37,056 nucleotides of DNA from Paracoccaceae bacterium (GTDB taxonomy: Bacteria > Pseudomonadota > Alphaproteobacteria > Rhodobacterales > Rhodobacteraceae), in NCBI GenBank assembly GCA_022763485.1, contig JALEGX010000044.1:1-37056 (forward strand), read 5' to 3'. The number at the start of each line of letters is the position of its first letter. Position 1 is the first letter of the stretch. Below are positions 14,609 to 23,863 of the stretch, one piece after another. The notes beneath the pieces are model-generated. The model was not told the origin of the DNA, made no database searches, and saw only the letters and a program-made list of their open reading frames with translations. The position numbers and the translations under genes were made by a program.

Positions 14609-15964
14609 ATGAGCGGAACAGAACAGCAGATCGCCTTGATCGGTGCAGGGCCCATGGGCTTGGCAATGGCCAAGGTCATGACGGAACAAAACATATCGTT
14701 TCAAGGGTTTGAGCTGCATGACGATGTGGGTGGGCTGTGGGATATCGATGGCCCCAAGTCGACGATGTATGAAACCGCGCATCTGATTTCGTCAAAGCGC
14801 ATGACGGAGTTCGCGGATTTTCCGATGAGCGATGATGTGGCAGAATACCCTTCGCACCGTGATCTGAAACACTACTTCTGCGCCTTCGCAGATCACTTTG
14901 ATCTGCGCAAATCCTATCACTTCGGAGCCAACGTGACGGCGGTTGAGCCTTTGGGCGGTGACGGCGAGGGATGGGTCGTCCGCTGGACCGATGTGGAAGG
15001 ACCGAAAGAGCAGGTGTTCGGCGCGGTGATGATTGCCAATGGTACCTTGAGCGAACCCAACCTGCCGGAATTCCCCGGAAGCTTCGAAGGGGAGGTCCTT
15101 CATGCCTCCGGCTATCGCTATCCGTCGCAATTCGATGGCAAGCGCGTGCTGGTCGTGGGCGCCGGAAACTCAGGTTGCGACATTGCGGTGGATGCCATTC
15201 ATCACGGCGCCAGCTGTGACTTGTCGATGCGGCGGGGGTATTACTTTGTGCCGAAATATGTGTTCGGGCGCCCGGCCGATACGATGGGCGGCGCGATCAA
15301 ACTGCCGATGTGGCTGAAACGCAAGGTGGATGGCCTGATCCTGCGCTGGTTTGTCGGCGACCCGCAGAAATACGGTTTCCCAAAACCCGACTATGCCCTT
15401 TATGAAAGCCACCCGGTCGTGAACTCCTTGGTTCTCTATCACGCGGGGCACGGTGATTTGCAGATCCGGCCGGATATTGCGGACATGAATGGCCACACCG
15501 TATCCTTCACCGATGGCAGCACCGGGGACTATGACATGATCCTGGCTGCGACCGGGTACAAGCTGCATTATCCGTTTATCGACAAGGCCTTGCTGAACTG
15601 GCAAGGCGATGCGCCGCATCTGTTCCTGAACTGTCTGCATCCAGATCGCGATGACCTGTTCGTTCTGGGCATGGTCGAGGCCTCCGGGCTGGGCTGGCAA
15701 GGGCGGCATGAACAGGCAGAGATGATTGCCCGCTATATCACTGGCCTGCGTCAGGCCCATCCTGAAGCACGGGCACTGCAAGCCCAGAAGGCGGCAGGGT
15801 TTTCGCGTGCCACCGGCGGTATGCAGTATCTGAACCTGCCGCGCATGGCCTATTACGTCGACAAGGCCACCTATCGGGGGGAGGTCACGGGCTGGATCAA
15901 ACGTTTGTCCAAGCCCTTTGACCGGGGCCAGATCGGCACCAATGTGCAGGAGACGGCAAAGTGA
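14609..15964 (+). CDS. flavin-containing monooxygenase (class B)
   Basis: A 451-residue FAD- and NADPH-dependent monooxygenase that inserts one oxygen into soft nucleophiles or ketones. The FAD Rossmann motif GAGPMG is at 12-17, the FMO identifying sequence FEGEVLHASGY at 159-169 matches F-x-G-x3-H-x3-Y, the NADPH motif GAGNSGCD is at 184-191 and the ATGY motif lies near 307. These point to the FMO/Baeyer-Villiger class rather than a reductase. ATG 14609 is preceded by GAGGGGG; the frame extends upstream without reason. Its stop overlaps the GTG of the symporter gene (GTGA), so it heads a four-gene coupled operon. The substrate is not evident; oxidised compounds could be handled by the two downstream dehydrogenases. 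Confidence 0.87.
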   Translation: MSGTEQQIALIGAGPMGLAMAKVMTEQNISFQGFELHDDVGGLWDIDGPKSTMYETAHLISSKRMTEFADFPMSDDVAEYPSHRDLKHYFCAFADHFDLRKSYHFGANVTAVEPLGGDGEGWVVRWTDVEGPKEQVFGAVMIANGTLSEPNLPEFPGSFEGEVLHASGYRYPSQFDGKRVLVVGAGNSGCDIAVDAIHHGASCDLSMRRGYYFVPKYVFGRPADTMGGAIKLPMWLKRKVDGLILRWFVGDPQKYGFPKPDYALYESHPVVNSLVLYHAGHGDLQIRPDIADMNGHTVSFTDGSTGDYDMILAATGYKLHYPFIDKALLNWQGDAPHLFLNCLHPDRDDLFVLGMVEASGLGWQGRHEQAEMIARYITGLRQAHPEARALQAQKAAGFSRATGGMQYLNLPRMAYYVDKATYRGEVTGWIKRLSKPFDRGQIGTNVQETAK

Positions 15965-16872
15965 CGATCGATGAGATCACGCTGAATTTCAGCCCGTCGT
16001 CGCTGATGCTGCTGAATGCCATTCTGGCAATCGTGATGTTTTCTATCGCGATCGACCTGAAGCCGGATGATTTCAAGCGGTTGGGCCGGAACCCCAGGCC
16101 CGTGTTGACCGGGTTGCTGTCGCAGTTTGTGGTGCTGCCGGTGCTGACATTTGGTCTTGTGCTGCTGACGCGACCGCAGCCGTCCATTGCACTTGGGCTG
16201 ATCCTTGTTGCGGCCTGTCCGGGCGGCAATATTTCGAACTTCATTACCCATCGGGCGGGCGGCAATGCGGCCCTGTCGGTGTCCATGACTGCGGTCGCCA
16301 CGGTTGGCGCGATCTTCGTCACGCCGCTGAACATTGCCTTCTGGGGCGGTCTCTATGGGCCGACGCGGGCGATCCTTCAGGAAACCGCAGTTGATCCCGT
16401 GCAGATCGCGATCACCGTCACCCTGATGCTGATCCTGCCCCTGTGCCTTGGGGTTCTACTGAACCTGAAGCGCCCGGATTTGACCGCACGGCTGCGCAGG
16501 CCGCTGCAAATCCTGTCCTTCCTGATCTTCGTGGCGTTCATTCTTCTTGCCCTGATGGCGAACTGGTCATTCTTCCTGGGGTATGCCGGTGCGGTTGCCG
16601 CTTTGGTGGTGGCACACAACGCGCTGGCGTTGAGTGGGGGATATCTGTCTGCAACCGTCGCTGGACTCTCCCCTTTTGATCGCCGGGCCGTTACCATCGA
16701 AACAGGAATACAGAATTCGGGGTTGGGGCTGGTGCTGATATTTGCGTTTTTCGGAGGTCTTGGGGGCATGGCGGTGGTCGCCGCGTTCTGGGGGATCTGG
16801 CATGCGATTTCCGGGCTTGGGCTGGCCGCTGTGATGTCCCGCAGCGTTGCCGCGCGTGAGGTCCGCGCATGA
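15961..16872 (+). CDS. bile acid:sodium symporter (BASS) family transporter
   Basis: A 303-residue integral membrane protein with about nine to ten hydrophobic helices, predicted sodium-coupled uptake of an organic acid or sterol-like compound. The motif AACPGGNISNFITHRAGGNAALSVSMTA (about 81-108) is the BASS family core, and TIETGIQNSGLGL (about 240-252) is the second conserved crossover motif with sodium-binding residues. GTG 15961 overlaps the monooxygenase stop by four bases, and the end overlaps the next ATG by four bases. Its position inside a catabolic operon suggests that it imports the operon's substrate. Confidence 0.87.
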   Translation: MTIDEITLNFSPSSLMLLNAILAIVMFSIAIDLKPDDFKRLGRNPRPVLTGLLSQFVVLPVLTFGLVLLTRPQPSIALGLILVAACPGGNISNFITHRAGGNAALSVSMTAVATVGAIFVTPLNIAFWGGLYGPTRAILQETAVDPVQIAITVTLMLILPLCLGVLLNLKRPDLTARLRRPLQILSFLIFVAFILLALMANWSFFLGYAGAVAALVVAHNALALSGGYLSATVAGLSPFDRRAVTIETGIQNSGLGLVLIFAFFGGLGGMAVVAAFWGIWHAISGLGLAAVMSRSVAAREVRA

Positions 16873-17810
16873 CCCGAATCCTGATCACCGGGGCCTCCGG
16901 TATGATCGGTCAGGCGCTGATTGCCCTGCTGGATCAGGACGATCAGGACCATGTGGTCTTTGCCACCGACTTGCGGTCCCCCCGGCGCACGGGTTCGGCG
17001 CGCTGGCTGGCGATGGACGTCACCGGCGGGGATGCCGCGCGGGTCATTGCCGAAACCCGGCCCGAAGTTGTGGTGCACCTGGCTTCCATCGTGACCCCCC
17101 CGGCCGGGACCGGGCGTGACTTTGCTTTTGCGGTGGATGTCATCGGTACCCGCAACGTGCTGGAGGCGGCGCTGGCGGCAAATGTCAAACGGCTGGTCGT
17201 TACCTCCTCGGGCGCGGCCTACGGGTATCACCCGGACAATCCCGTGCCGCTGCGCGAAAGCGATCCGCTGCGGGGCAATCCCGAATTTGCCTATGCCGAC
17301 CACAAACGGCAGGTCGAAGACATGCTGGCCACCGCACGTGAGGCCACGCCCCAGTTGGAGCAGGTCATCCTGCGGATTGGCACGGTTCTGGGGGCCGGGA
17401 CGGAGAACCAGATCACCGCGCTCTTTCACAAGCCGCGCCTGCTGGCGGTCAAAGGGTCAGACAGCCCTTTTGTCTTCATCTGGACACAGGATCTGGCCCG
17501 CATTCTGCTGCGCGCAGCGACAGACGGGCCAACGGGGATCTTCAACGTGGCCGGGGACGGGGCGCTGACTGTGACCGAGCTGGCGCAGATGTTGGACAAG
17601 CCGGTTCTGACGCTTCCCCCGTGGCTGTTGAAGGCGGCGCTGGCGGTAGGGCGGACGCTGAAGCTCAGCCAATATGGGCCAGAGCAGGTGCGTTTTCTGC
17701 AATACCGCCCTGTGCTGGCCAATGACGCGCTGAAACAGGAGTTTGGCTATGAGCCGGAACTGAGCAGCGCCGAAGTTTTCGCCCTGTGGCAGAAGGAGGC
17801 CGGACTTTGA
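16869..17810 (+). CDS. NAD-dependent epimerase/dehydratase (extended SDR)
   Basis: A 313-residue Rossmann-fold enzyme. The coenzyme motif GASGMIG is at 8-14, catalytic TSSGAAYG includes S113/S114, and Y142-x3-K146 (YADHK) completes the active site. The extended C-terminal substrate domain and GIFNVAGDGALTVTELAQML are typical of extended short-chain dehydrogenases, including 3beta-hydroxysteroid-type and sugar epimerases. The exact reaction cannot be assigned. ATGA overlap with the symporter and TTGA overlap with the next SDR show tight translational coupling. Confidence 0.83.
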   Translation: MTRILITGASGMIGQALIALLDQDDQDHVVFATDLRSPRRTGSARWLAMDVTGGDAARVIAETRPEVVVHLASIVTPPAGTGRDFAFAVDVIGTRNVLEAALAANVKRLVVTSSGAAYGYHPDNPVPLRESDPLRGNPEFAYADHKRQVEDMLATAREATPQLEQVILRIGTVLGAGTENQITALFHKPRLLAVKGSDSPFVFIWTQDLARILLRAATDGPTGIFNVAGDGALTVTELAQMLDKPVLTLPPWLLKAALAVGRTLKLSQYGPEQVRFLQYRPVLANDALKQEFGYEPELSSAEVFALWQKEAGL

Positions 17811-18565
17811 AAACCGCAGTCATCTCAGGCGGGGCTGGGGGATTGGGGCGCGCGCTCTCTGCGGCGCTACGCGCACGCGGCTGGCGGGTCTACCTGCTGG
17901 ACCTGAATGTGGACGGTCTGACGGCCTCCGAGCATGAAATCCCGGTGCAATGTGATCTGACGGATTCTTCGCAACTGACGGACGCGATGGGGCGCATCCT
18001 GGAAGAGGCGCCGGAACTGGATCTGGTTGTCTATAACGCCGGGGTTACCCACATCGGGTCTTTTGAAAGTCTGTCCCCCGATACCCACAGAAAAGTGTTC
18101 GACATCAATTATTTCGCGGCCGTTGGGCTGGCGCGGGCTTGCCTGATGCCGGTGCGGGCTCGGCAGGGTGTACATCTCGCCATCTCCTCGGTCGCGGGGT
18201 TCGCGCCGCTGCATCACCGAACCGCCTATGCGGCGTCGAAACACGCGCTGGAGGGGTTTTTCCGGTCGCTGCGATCCGAAGAGAAACCCTTCGGTGTGGG
18301 GGTGCAGATCGCGGCGCCGTCTTTCGTGGCAACAAATTTGGGCAACGCGCAGCAAGGCAGCAACGGCATTGCGCGGCCGGGATCCGCGGCGGATGGGATG
18401 GACTATATGACGCCCGAGGCCGCTGCCGCTGCAATCCTGCGCGGGTTGGATAAACGCGCGGCCACCATCCCGGTGGGGCGCGTGGCGCGGGCGTCCTGGT
18501 GGATCAACCGGCTGTTTCCGGAAGTGTATCAACGCCTGATGGAGCGCAAGATCGACGGCGCTTGA
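17807..18565 (+). CDS. short-chain dehydrogenase/reductase (classical SDR)
   Basis: A 252-residue NAD(P)-dependent oxidoreductase. Coenzyme motif GGAGGLG at 8-14, NAG at 77-79, and the catalytic set S128 (ISSVAG), Y141 and K145 (YAASK). The probable start is TTG 17807, overlapping the preceding stop and preceded by AGGAGG eight bases upstream; a GTG at 17786 is the alternative. Last gene of the monooxygenase operon, so it likely acts on an alcohol or ketone intermediate made there. The C-terminus carries several basic and aromatic residues (WWINRLFPEVYQRLMERK) that could associate with membranes. Confidence 0.85.
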   Translation: MKTAVISGGAGGLGRALSAALRARGWRVYLLDLNVDGLTASEHEIPVQCDLTDSSQLTDAMGRILEEAPELDLVVYNAGVTHIGSFESLSPDTHRKVFDINYFAAVGLARACLMPVRARQGVHLAISSVAGFAPLHHRTAYAASKHALEGFFRSLRSEEKPFGVGVQIAAPSFVATNLGNAQQGSNGIARPGSAADGMDYMTPEAAAAAILRGLDKRAATIPVGRVARASWWINRLFPEVYQRLMERKIDGA

Positions 18566-18583
18566 TCCGGCCACGCTGCGCGG

Positions 18584-19480
18584 TCAGGCGGATTGCTCCA
18601 CCAGCCGCATAATCGCGGATTTGTCCAGCGCGTCGCGATATCCCAAACAGACCAGACCGACGTCATGGTCTTCGGTGGCATGTGTGACTTCCCAGCGTTT
18701 GCCCACGGTGTGGATCCGGGTCATTGCGCCGGATTGGTTGCGCAGATGGCCCTTGGCGCGAATGACCCCGAAGCCGCCGGTTGCGATCTGCTCGGCCAGC
18801 CAATCGGTATCGCAGCCCAGATCGGGCGCCAGAACCATCCCTTCGAACAGGCGGTCCGAATGGGACGCCTCGGACCCGCTGCCGGGATTGGGAACGGCCC
18901 CCAGAAGCGCTGCGGGATCGACCTGCCCTCTGGTGGCCGGGAGCACGATAGCATTGGGGGCGGCGTCCGCCAGCCAGTCCATCAGCTGATCACGGGATGC
19001 GGCGGGCAGCAGGTCCATCTTGTTGGCAACCACGATTTCTGCGTCGGACAATTGCCGGGTGATCGTGTCACCGATGTAATCGTCGCGCGCGCTCTGCTGC
19101 ACGGTTTCGGCGTCCACCACAACGATCACCCCGTCTGAGCGAAACGCCTCGGACAGCAGCATGGTCGACACGATCGCGCCGGGGATCGCAACGCCCGAGC
19201 TTTCCACCAGAATATGTTCGGGCGGCGGGGTCATTTGAGTCAGCCGTTGCAGCGCGCCAATCAGATCATTGCCGAAGGAGCAGCAGATGCAGCCCCCAGC
19301 GATGGAGATCAGGCCATCCTCTTCGGCCTCGATCAAGTCCTCATCAATGGCCAGTTCACCGAATTCATTCACCAGAACGGCCAGCCGCAACCCATTGGCC
19401 TGGCGCAGCAGATGATTGACCAGCGTGGTCTTGCCCGCGCCCAGATAGCCGCCGATCACCGAAACGGGCAGATGGGTCAT
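18584..19480 (-). CDS. CobW/G3E family GTPase metallochaperone
   Basis: A 298-residue GTPase of the COG0523 family, which delivers metal (often zinc) to client enzymes. Walker A GGYLGAGKTT is at 10-19, the metal motif GGCICC at 62-67, a switch/Walker B region ILVESSG near 98 and the guanine motif NKMD near 148. A C-terminal CobW_C domain ends with GKRWEVTHATEDHDVGLVCLGYRD. The ATG overlaps the last base of the amidohydrolase stop (TGATG), and AGAGGA lies before it; a GTG one codon earlier is an alternative. Direct coupling to a probable zinc hydrolase suggests that this amidohydrolase is its client. Confidence 0.88.
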   Translation of the reverse strand: MTHLPVSVIGGYLGAGKTTLVNHLLRQANGLRLAVLVNEFGELAIDEDLIEAEEDGLISIAGGCICCSFGNDLIGALQRLTQMTPPPEHILVESSGVAIPGAIVSTMLLSEAFRSDGVIVVVDAETVQQSARDDYIGDTITRQLSDAEIVVANKMDLLPAASRDQLMDWLADAAPNAIVLPATRGQVDPAALLGAVPNPGSGSEASHSDRLFEGMVLAPDLGCDTDWLAEQIATGGFGVIRAKGHLRNQSGAMTRIHTVGKRWEVTHATEDHDVGLVCLGYRDALDKSAIMRLVEQSA

Positions 19481-21120
19481 CACAGGTCCTCTGCTGCGAA
19501 AATGCGCCCGTTTTGCACCGTGCCCCAGACCTTGATGTCCTTCAGCTCGGTCGGGTCCACCTCTGTTGGGTCGTCTTCCAGTACGGCCAGATCCGCTTTC
19601 TTGCCAATTTCGATGGATCCGATCTCATGGTCCAGATGCAGCGTGTAGGCCGCGCCGATGGTGATGGCATAAAGGGCCTCTGCCACGCTGATCTTTTCGC
19701 CTTCGCCCTGCGTGCGCCCCGACGCGGTGATGCGGTTGACGGCTTCCCAGGCGGTGAACAGCGGCCCCAATGGTGTCACCGGTGCGTCAGAGTGGATCGC
19801 CATGGGCACGCCCGAGGCCAGCGCCGTGCGGCAGGCGTTCATGCGCTCCGCCCGCTCTGGCCCCACCGTCAGCCGATAGTGTTCATCGCCCCAATAGAAA
19901 TGGTGATTGGCAAACAGGTTCACGCACATGTCCATCGCGGCCATCTGGCGGAACTGGGCGGCATCCGCCAACTGGCAATGCTGCAAGGTAAAGCGGTGAT
20001 CCGGGCTGGGATGTGCCTTGAGCGCAGGTTCCAGCATGTCCAGCGCCATCTGCGTGGCCTGATCGCCATTCGTATGAGTGTGGACCTGTACCCCCGCCGC
20101 AAGGGCGCGTTTGTAAAGCTCCAGCATCTGATCCGGAGAGGTGTACCACAGCCCATTGGGCGCGCCATTGTAGTATCCGGGCCAGCGCATTCTCGCGGAA
20201 AATCCCTGGATGGAACCATCCGCGACGGCCTTGATCCGGCCCAGCCGCAACTGCTCGGTGGATTGCGACTTCAGCTTGACCACGTAGGTCACGATCTCCT
20301 CGGCGCTCATCCCGAAGAAGACACGCAAGGGGACAATGCGGGCCGGGAAATCGGGGCGACCTGTGACCTCCAGCATCATGGCGACGCTGTCGTCCGTCAG
20401 CTGCGCGGCCAGATCGGTCGAGGTGGTGACACCGGCGCGTACACAAAGCTTGGCATAGTCGATCAGCCCCCTTTCGTCGCAATCGGTCAAGGCGCGATCA
20501 AATCCGACATGCGGTCCCACCGGTGTCATCGCGTCGGGGCCATACAGCTCTCCGGCGGGCAGCCCGTCATCGCCCAGCGGGATGCCGGGGTGATTGACGC
20601 CGGGTTTCAGCAGGCCCGCCAGTTCCAGCGCCTTGGTGTTGACGTTCATGATGTGGCCCGACGCGTGCAGGATGCCGATGGGACGGCTGCTGGACACCCG
20701 GTCCAGATCGTGCCGCGTCACCCGTCGGTTATCCATGTAGATCGGGTCCAGCGCCCAGCCGCTCAAGGGCGTGGACGGATCTTCCAGCTTACGCTCTTCT
20801 TCGGACAGGCGCCCGACAACATCGTCAATACTCTTCAGGCCGCTCCAGACCTTGCCGTCTGGATCCATCCGGTCGAACCAGCCCACATAGACGTTGCGCC
20901 AGAGCGTACCCTCCATCGTGTGGGCGTGCCCTTCGACCATGCCCGGCATCAGCACCTTGTCGGCGAAGCGTTCGTCCAGCGTGTAGTCGCCCCAGCCCTC
21001 CAGATCCTTCAGCGCCCCGGCCCCCAGGATACGACCATCCCGCACGGCCACATGACTCACAACGGGCTGGTTCGGGTTCATCGTGATGATCTTGCGCGCC
21101 GAATAAATCGTGGTGGACAT
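19480..21120 (-). CDS. amidohydrolase, YtcJ-type
   Basis: A 546-residue metal-dependent hydrolase of the amidohydrolase superfamily (amidohydro_3). Metal ligands are recognisable as GHAH (64-67), HTHTNGDQA in the barrel, HCQLAD, and the late Asp in HSDAPVTP. The beginning (YSARKIITMN followed by DGRILGAG) and end (ADLAVLEDDPTEVDP) give the composite beta domain. Enzymes of this kind hydrolyse amide or formyl bonds; the substrate is unknown. It is cytoplasmic, without a signal peptide. It is followed without gap by the CobW-type chaperone and lies divergent from a LysR regulator and a peptide-type ABC importer, suggesting that imported amides are cleaved here. Confidence 0.85.
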   Translation of the reverse strand: MSTTIYSARKIITMNPNQPVVSHVAVRDGRILGAGALKDLEGWGDYTLDERFADKVLMPGMVEGHAHTMEGTLWRNVYVGWFDRMDPDGKVWSGLKSIDDVVGRLSEEERKLEDPSTPLSGWALDPIYMDNRRVTRHDLDRVSSSRPIGILHASGHIMNVNTKALELAGLLKPGVNHPGIPLGDDGLPAGELYGPDAMTPVGPHVGFDRALTDCDERGLIDYAKLCVRAGVTTSTDLAAQLTDDSVAMMLEVTGRPDFPARIVPLRVFFGMSAEEIVTYVVKLKSQSTEQLRLGRIKAVADGSIQGFSARMRWPGYYNGAPNGLWYTSPDQMLELYKRALAAGVQVHTHTNGDQATQMALDMLEPALKAHPSPDHRFTLQHCQLADAAQFRQMAAMDMCVNLFANHHFYWGDEHYRLTVGPERAERMNACRTALASGVPMAIHSDAPVTPLGPLFTAWEAVNRITASGRTQGEGEKISVAEALYAITIGAAYTLHLDHEIGSIEIGKKADLAVLEDDPTEVDPTELKDIKVWGTVQNGRIFAAEDL

Positions 21121-21220
21121 GCGATCCCTCCTTGTTTGAGCCGAGCTTAGGGTGCTTAACTTGGTTGGAAAAATGGATTTAACTGTGGGGTAAGCCCGGA
21201 TTTATGGGGGAATGTTTCGG

Positions 21221-22153
21221 ATGAACTTCACGCTCAAGCAACTTCGCTATGTGGAAGCCGCAGATCGCCTTGGGTCGATCGCCAATGCGGCGGCAGAGCT
21301 GAATATCTCGCAAAGTTCGATCACCGCGGCGATCGATGTGCTGGAAACCGGGCTGGGCTATGACGTGTTCATCCGCACCCCCGCCAAGGGGATCCGGGCG
21401 ACCGCCTCAGGTCGCGAAGCGCTGACCCTGATCCGGCGGTTCATCCATTCCGCGCATCAGTTTCGCGAAGAGCTGGCCTCGCTTGGCGGGCAGGCACGTG
21501 GCACCGTGCGCATCGCCTGTTATGCCACCGCAGCCCCATCGTTTCTGCCCCCGGTGCTGCAGGCGATCACCCGCGACTTTCCCGATGCCTCCATCCAGCT
21601 GTTGGAGGGGAACATGGAACGGGTGATGGAGTTTCTGGAAGACGGCGAGGCCGATGTGGCCTTTACCTATGCTGAGCGGGTCGAGGGCCAATATGATTTC
21701 ATCCCGCTATTTGAGGCGCCGCCATATGCGATTGTAGCGCTGGATGATCCACTGGCGCAGAGCACAGCGATCACGATGCGCGAACTGGCGGACCGGCCGA
21801 TGGTGATGCTGGATCTGCCCAGTACGCGGGATTATTTCACCTCGATGTTCGAGGCCCTGGGCCTGTCGCCAAACATTGCGCATTCCACCCGTTCATCCGA
21901 GATTGTTCGGGCGCTTGTTGCGGGGAATTTCGGGTTTTCGCTGCTCAATATCCGGCCTGTCGACTATCGCGAGGGGGAGTCCCGCTACAAGGTGCTGCCC
22001 ATTCTGGACGCACCGCACAGCCCGGTTTTCGGGATCGCTTCGGTGGCGGGGTTGGTACAGCCCCGCATGGTTCAATCCTTTGTCTCAAGCTGTATCGGGT
22101 TGAAGGAGCAGGGGGCTTTTGACTCCCTGGTGGTGCGGCCGCCGCAGCCCTAA
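21221..22153 (+). CDS. LysR family transcriptional regulator
   Basis: A 310-residue LysR-type regulator. The N-terminal HTH reads LKQLRYVEAADRLGSIANAAAELNISQSSITAAIDVLETGLGYDVFIR, and the C-terminal effector domain starts near 90 (GTVRIACYATAAPSFLPPVLQAI). ATG 21221 gives the usual short leader before the HTH; ATG 21212 nine bases upstream is possible, and the ribosome binding site is weak for both. It sits divergent from the amidohydrolase/CobW pair and just upstream of the dipeptide-type ABC operon, so it could control either or both. Confidence 0.88.
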   Translation: MNFTLKQLRYVEAADRLGSIANAAAELNISQSSITAAIDVLETGLGYDVFIRTPAKGIRATASGREALTLIRRFIHSAHQFREELASLGGQARGTVRIACYATAAPSFLPPVLQAITRDFPDASIQLLEGNMERVMEFLEDGEADVAFTYAERVEGQYDFIPLFEAPPYAIVALDDPLAQSTAITMRELADRPMVMLDLPSTRDYFTSMFEALGLSPNIAHSTRSSEIVRALVAGNFGFSLLNIRPVDYREGESRYKVLPILDAPHSPVFGIASVAGLVQPRMVQSFVSSCIGLKEQGAFDSLVVRPPQP

Positions 22154-22269
22154 CCTCAGAAAAATAGTGGAATGAGGTGCAATTAATCCGTTTTTTAGCG
22201 GGGAAATCCTCGGCTAAGCTCGATTCCATAATCAAAAAACAAGACCAAAACCCAACTTGGAGAAGCCCC

Positions 22270-23844
22270 GTGAAGCATATGTTCAAGGGCCTGATTGCCG
22301 CGACTGCCGTCGCGTCTGTTTTGGCCAGCACGACCGCCATGGCCGACGAGCCAGTCCGAGGCGGAACCCTGAAGACACAACTTGGCAACAACCTTCGAAC
22401 GCTGAATTCCGCAGTGCAATCCGGCATTGTGACGGGGTTCCCGGGCGCACAGCTGTTCGCCTCACCGTTGCGGTATGACGACAGCTGGACACCGCAGCCT
22501 TATCTGGCCAAAAGCTGGAACGTCTCCGAAGATGGGCTGAAGGTGACGCTGAACCTAGTGGAAAACGCGGTCTTCCATGATGGTCATCCGATCACGTCTT
22601 CCGACATCGCGTTTTCGGTCAAGGTGATCCAGGAAGCACACCCTTTCAAATCGATGTTTGCACCGGTCACGTCGGTGGATACACCGGATGAACATACTGC
22701 GGTGCTGAACCTGGCGCACCCGCATCCGGGCCTGATGCTGGCGATGTCCGGGCAGCTGATGTCGATCATCCCGGAACATGTCTATGGCGACGGGCAGGAC
22801 TTCAAAACCCATCCGCGCAACATCGAAAACGTGGTCGGCTCCGGTCCGTTCAAGCTGACGGAATACAAGAACGGCGAGCACGTCATCCTGGAGCGGTTTG
22901 ACGACTTCTTCATCGAAGGGCGCCCCTATCTGGACAAGATCGTGATGCGGATCATGCGCGACAGCTCGGCCCGCGCGATTGCTTATGAAAACGGCGAGCT
23001 GGACTTCGGCGCCTTCGAAAGTGAGCCGTTGATCATCAACCGCCTGAAGAAGGTGGATCACCTGACTGTCACGCCCAACGGTTATGGTGCAATCGGTGCG
23101 CTGGACTGGCTGGCGATCAACACCACCAAGGGTCCGTTGCAGGACAAACGCGTCCGTCAGGCGATTGCCTATGCCATCGACAAGAACTTCATCCAGAAGG
23201 CGCTGATGCAGGGTACGACGCTGGACAGCAATACCGGCATCCACCCCGACAGCCCGTTTTACAACGCCGACGTCAACACCTATGGCGTGGATCTGGACAA
23301 GGCCAATGCGCTGCTGGACGAGGCCGGTTTCCCGATGAACGGGGGCGAACGCTTTGCCCTGACCATCGACTTCGGCTGGCCGGCCGCCAAACCGCATGTG
23401 GAATATGTCCGCGCTGCGCTGAAAAAGGTTGGCATCAATGTCGAGGTGCGCGCCAGCGCCGACTTCCCGACCTGGGCAAAGCGCATGGGCACGATGGACT
23501 TCGATCTCAGCTGGGACGCGGTGTTCAACTGGGGGGACCCGTCGATTGGCGTGCACCGCACCTATCTGACTTCCAACATCGCCAAGGGCGTCTGGTCCAA
23601 CACGCAGGGGTTCTCGAACGCTCGTGTTGATGAGATCCTGGACATGGCCGGGAAGGAGAACGACCCGGAGAAACGCAAGGCGCTCTACATGGAGTTCCAG
23701 CAGATCGTGAACGATGAGGTTCCGATCTACTTCGTGCAGACGCTGCCCTATCACACCGTCTACTCGAACAAGGTGATGAACGCGCCGGTCAACGGGATCT
23801 GGTCCACGTCGTCGCCGCTCGATCAGGTCTGGCTGAAACAATAA
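22270..23844 (+). CDS. peptide/opine-type ABC transporter substrate-binding protein
   Basis: A 524-residue periplasmic protein of the SBP_bac_5 (DppA/OppA) family. Residues MKHMFKGLIAATAVASVLASTTAMA form a Sec signal peptide ending before DEPVRGGTL, the standard mature start. Family motifs include AENAVFHDGHPITSSDIAFS-like LVENAVFHDGHPITSSDIAFS (split over about 100-120), GSGPFKLTEYKNGEH and DKRVRQAIAYAIDKN. GTG 22270 follows TGGAGAA; ATG 22279 is an alternative. It binds the ligand for the permeases encoded next. A GC-rich hairpin after the stop probably keeps its expression above that of the permeases. Confidence 0.9.
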   Translation: MKHMFKGLIAATAVASVLASTTAMADEPVRGGTLKTQLGNNLRTLNSAVQSGIVTGFPGAQLFASPLRYDDSWTPQPYLAKSWNVSEDGLKVTLNLVENAVFHDGHPITSSDIAFSVKVIQEAHPFKSMFAPVTSVDTPDEHTAVLNLAHPHPGLMLAMSGQLMSIIPEHVYGDGQDFKTHPRNIENVVGSGPFKLTEYKNGEHVILERFDDFFIEGRPYLDKIVMRIMRDSSARAIAYENGELDFGAFESEPLIINRLKKVDHLTVTPNGYGAIGALDWLAINTTKGPLQDKRVRQAIAYAIDKNFIQKALMQGTTLDSNTGIHPDSPFYNADVNTYGVDLDKANALLDEAGFPMNGGERFALTIDFGWPAAKPHVEYVRAALKKVGINVEVRASADFPTWAKRMGTMDFDLSWDAVFNWGDPSIGVHRTYLTSNIAKGVWSNTQGFSNARVDEILDMAGKENDPEKRKALYMEFQQIVNDEVPIYFVQTLPYHTVYSNKVMNAPVNGIWSTSSPLDQVWLKQ

Positions 23845-23863
23845 GGCCAGCCTTTCCCAACTG

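Noticed and set aside
19513..21150. A 545-codon plus-strand frame
   Set aside because: Mirror of the amidohydrolase; composition is antisense-like.
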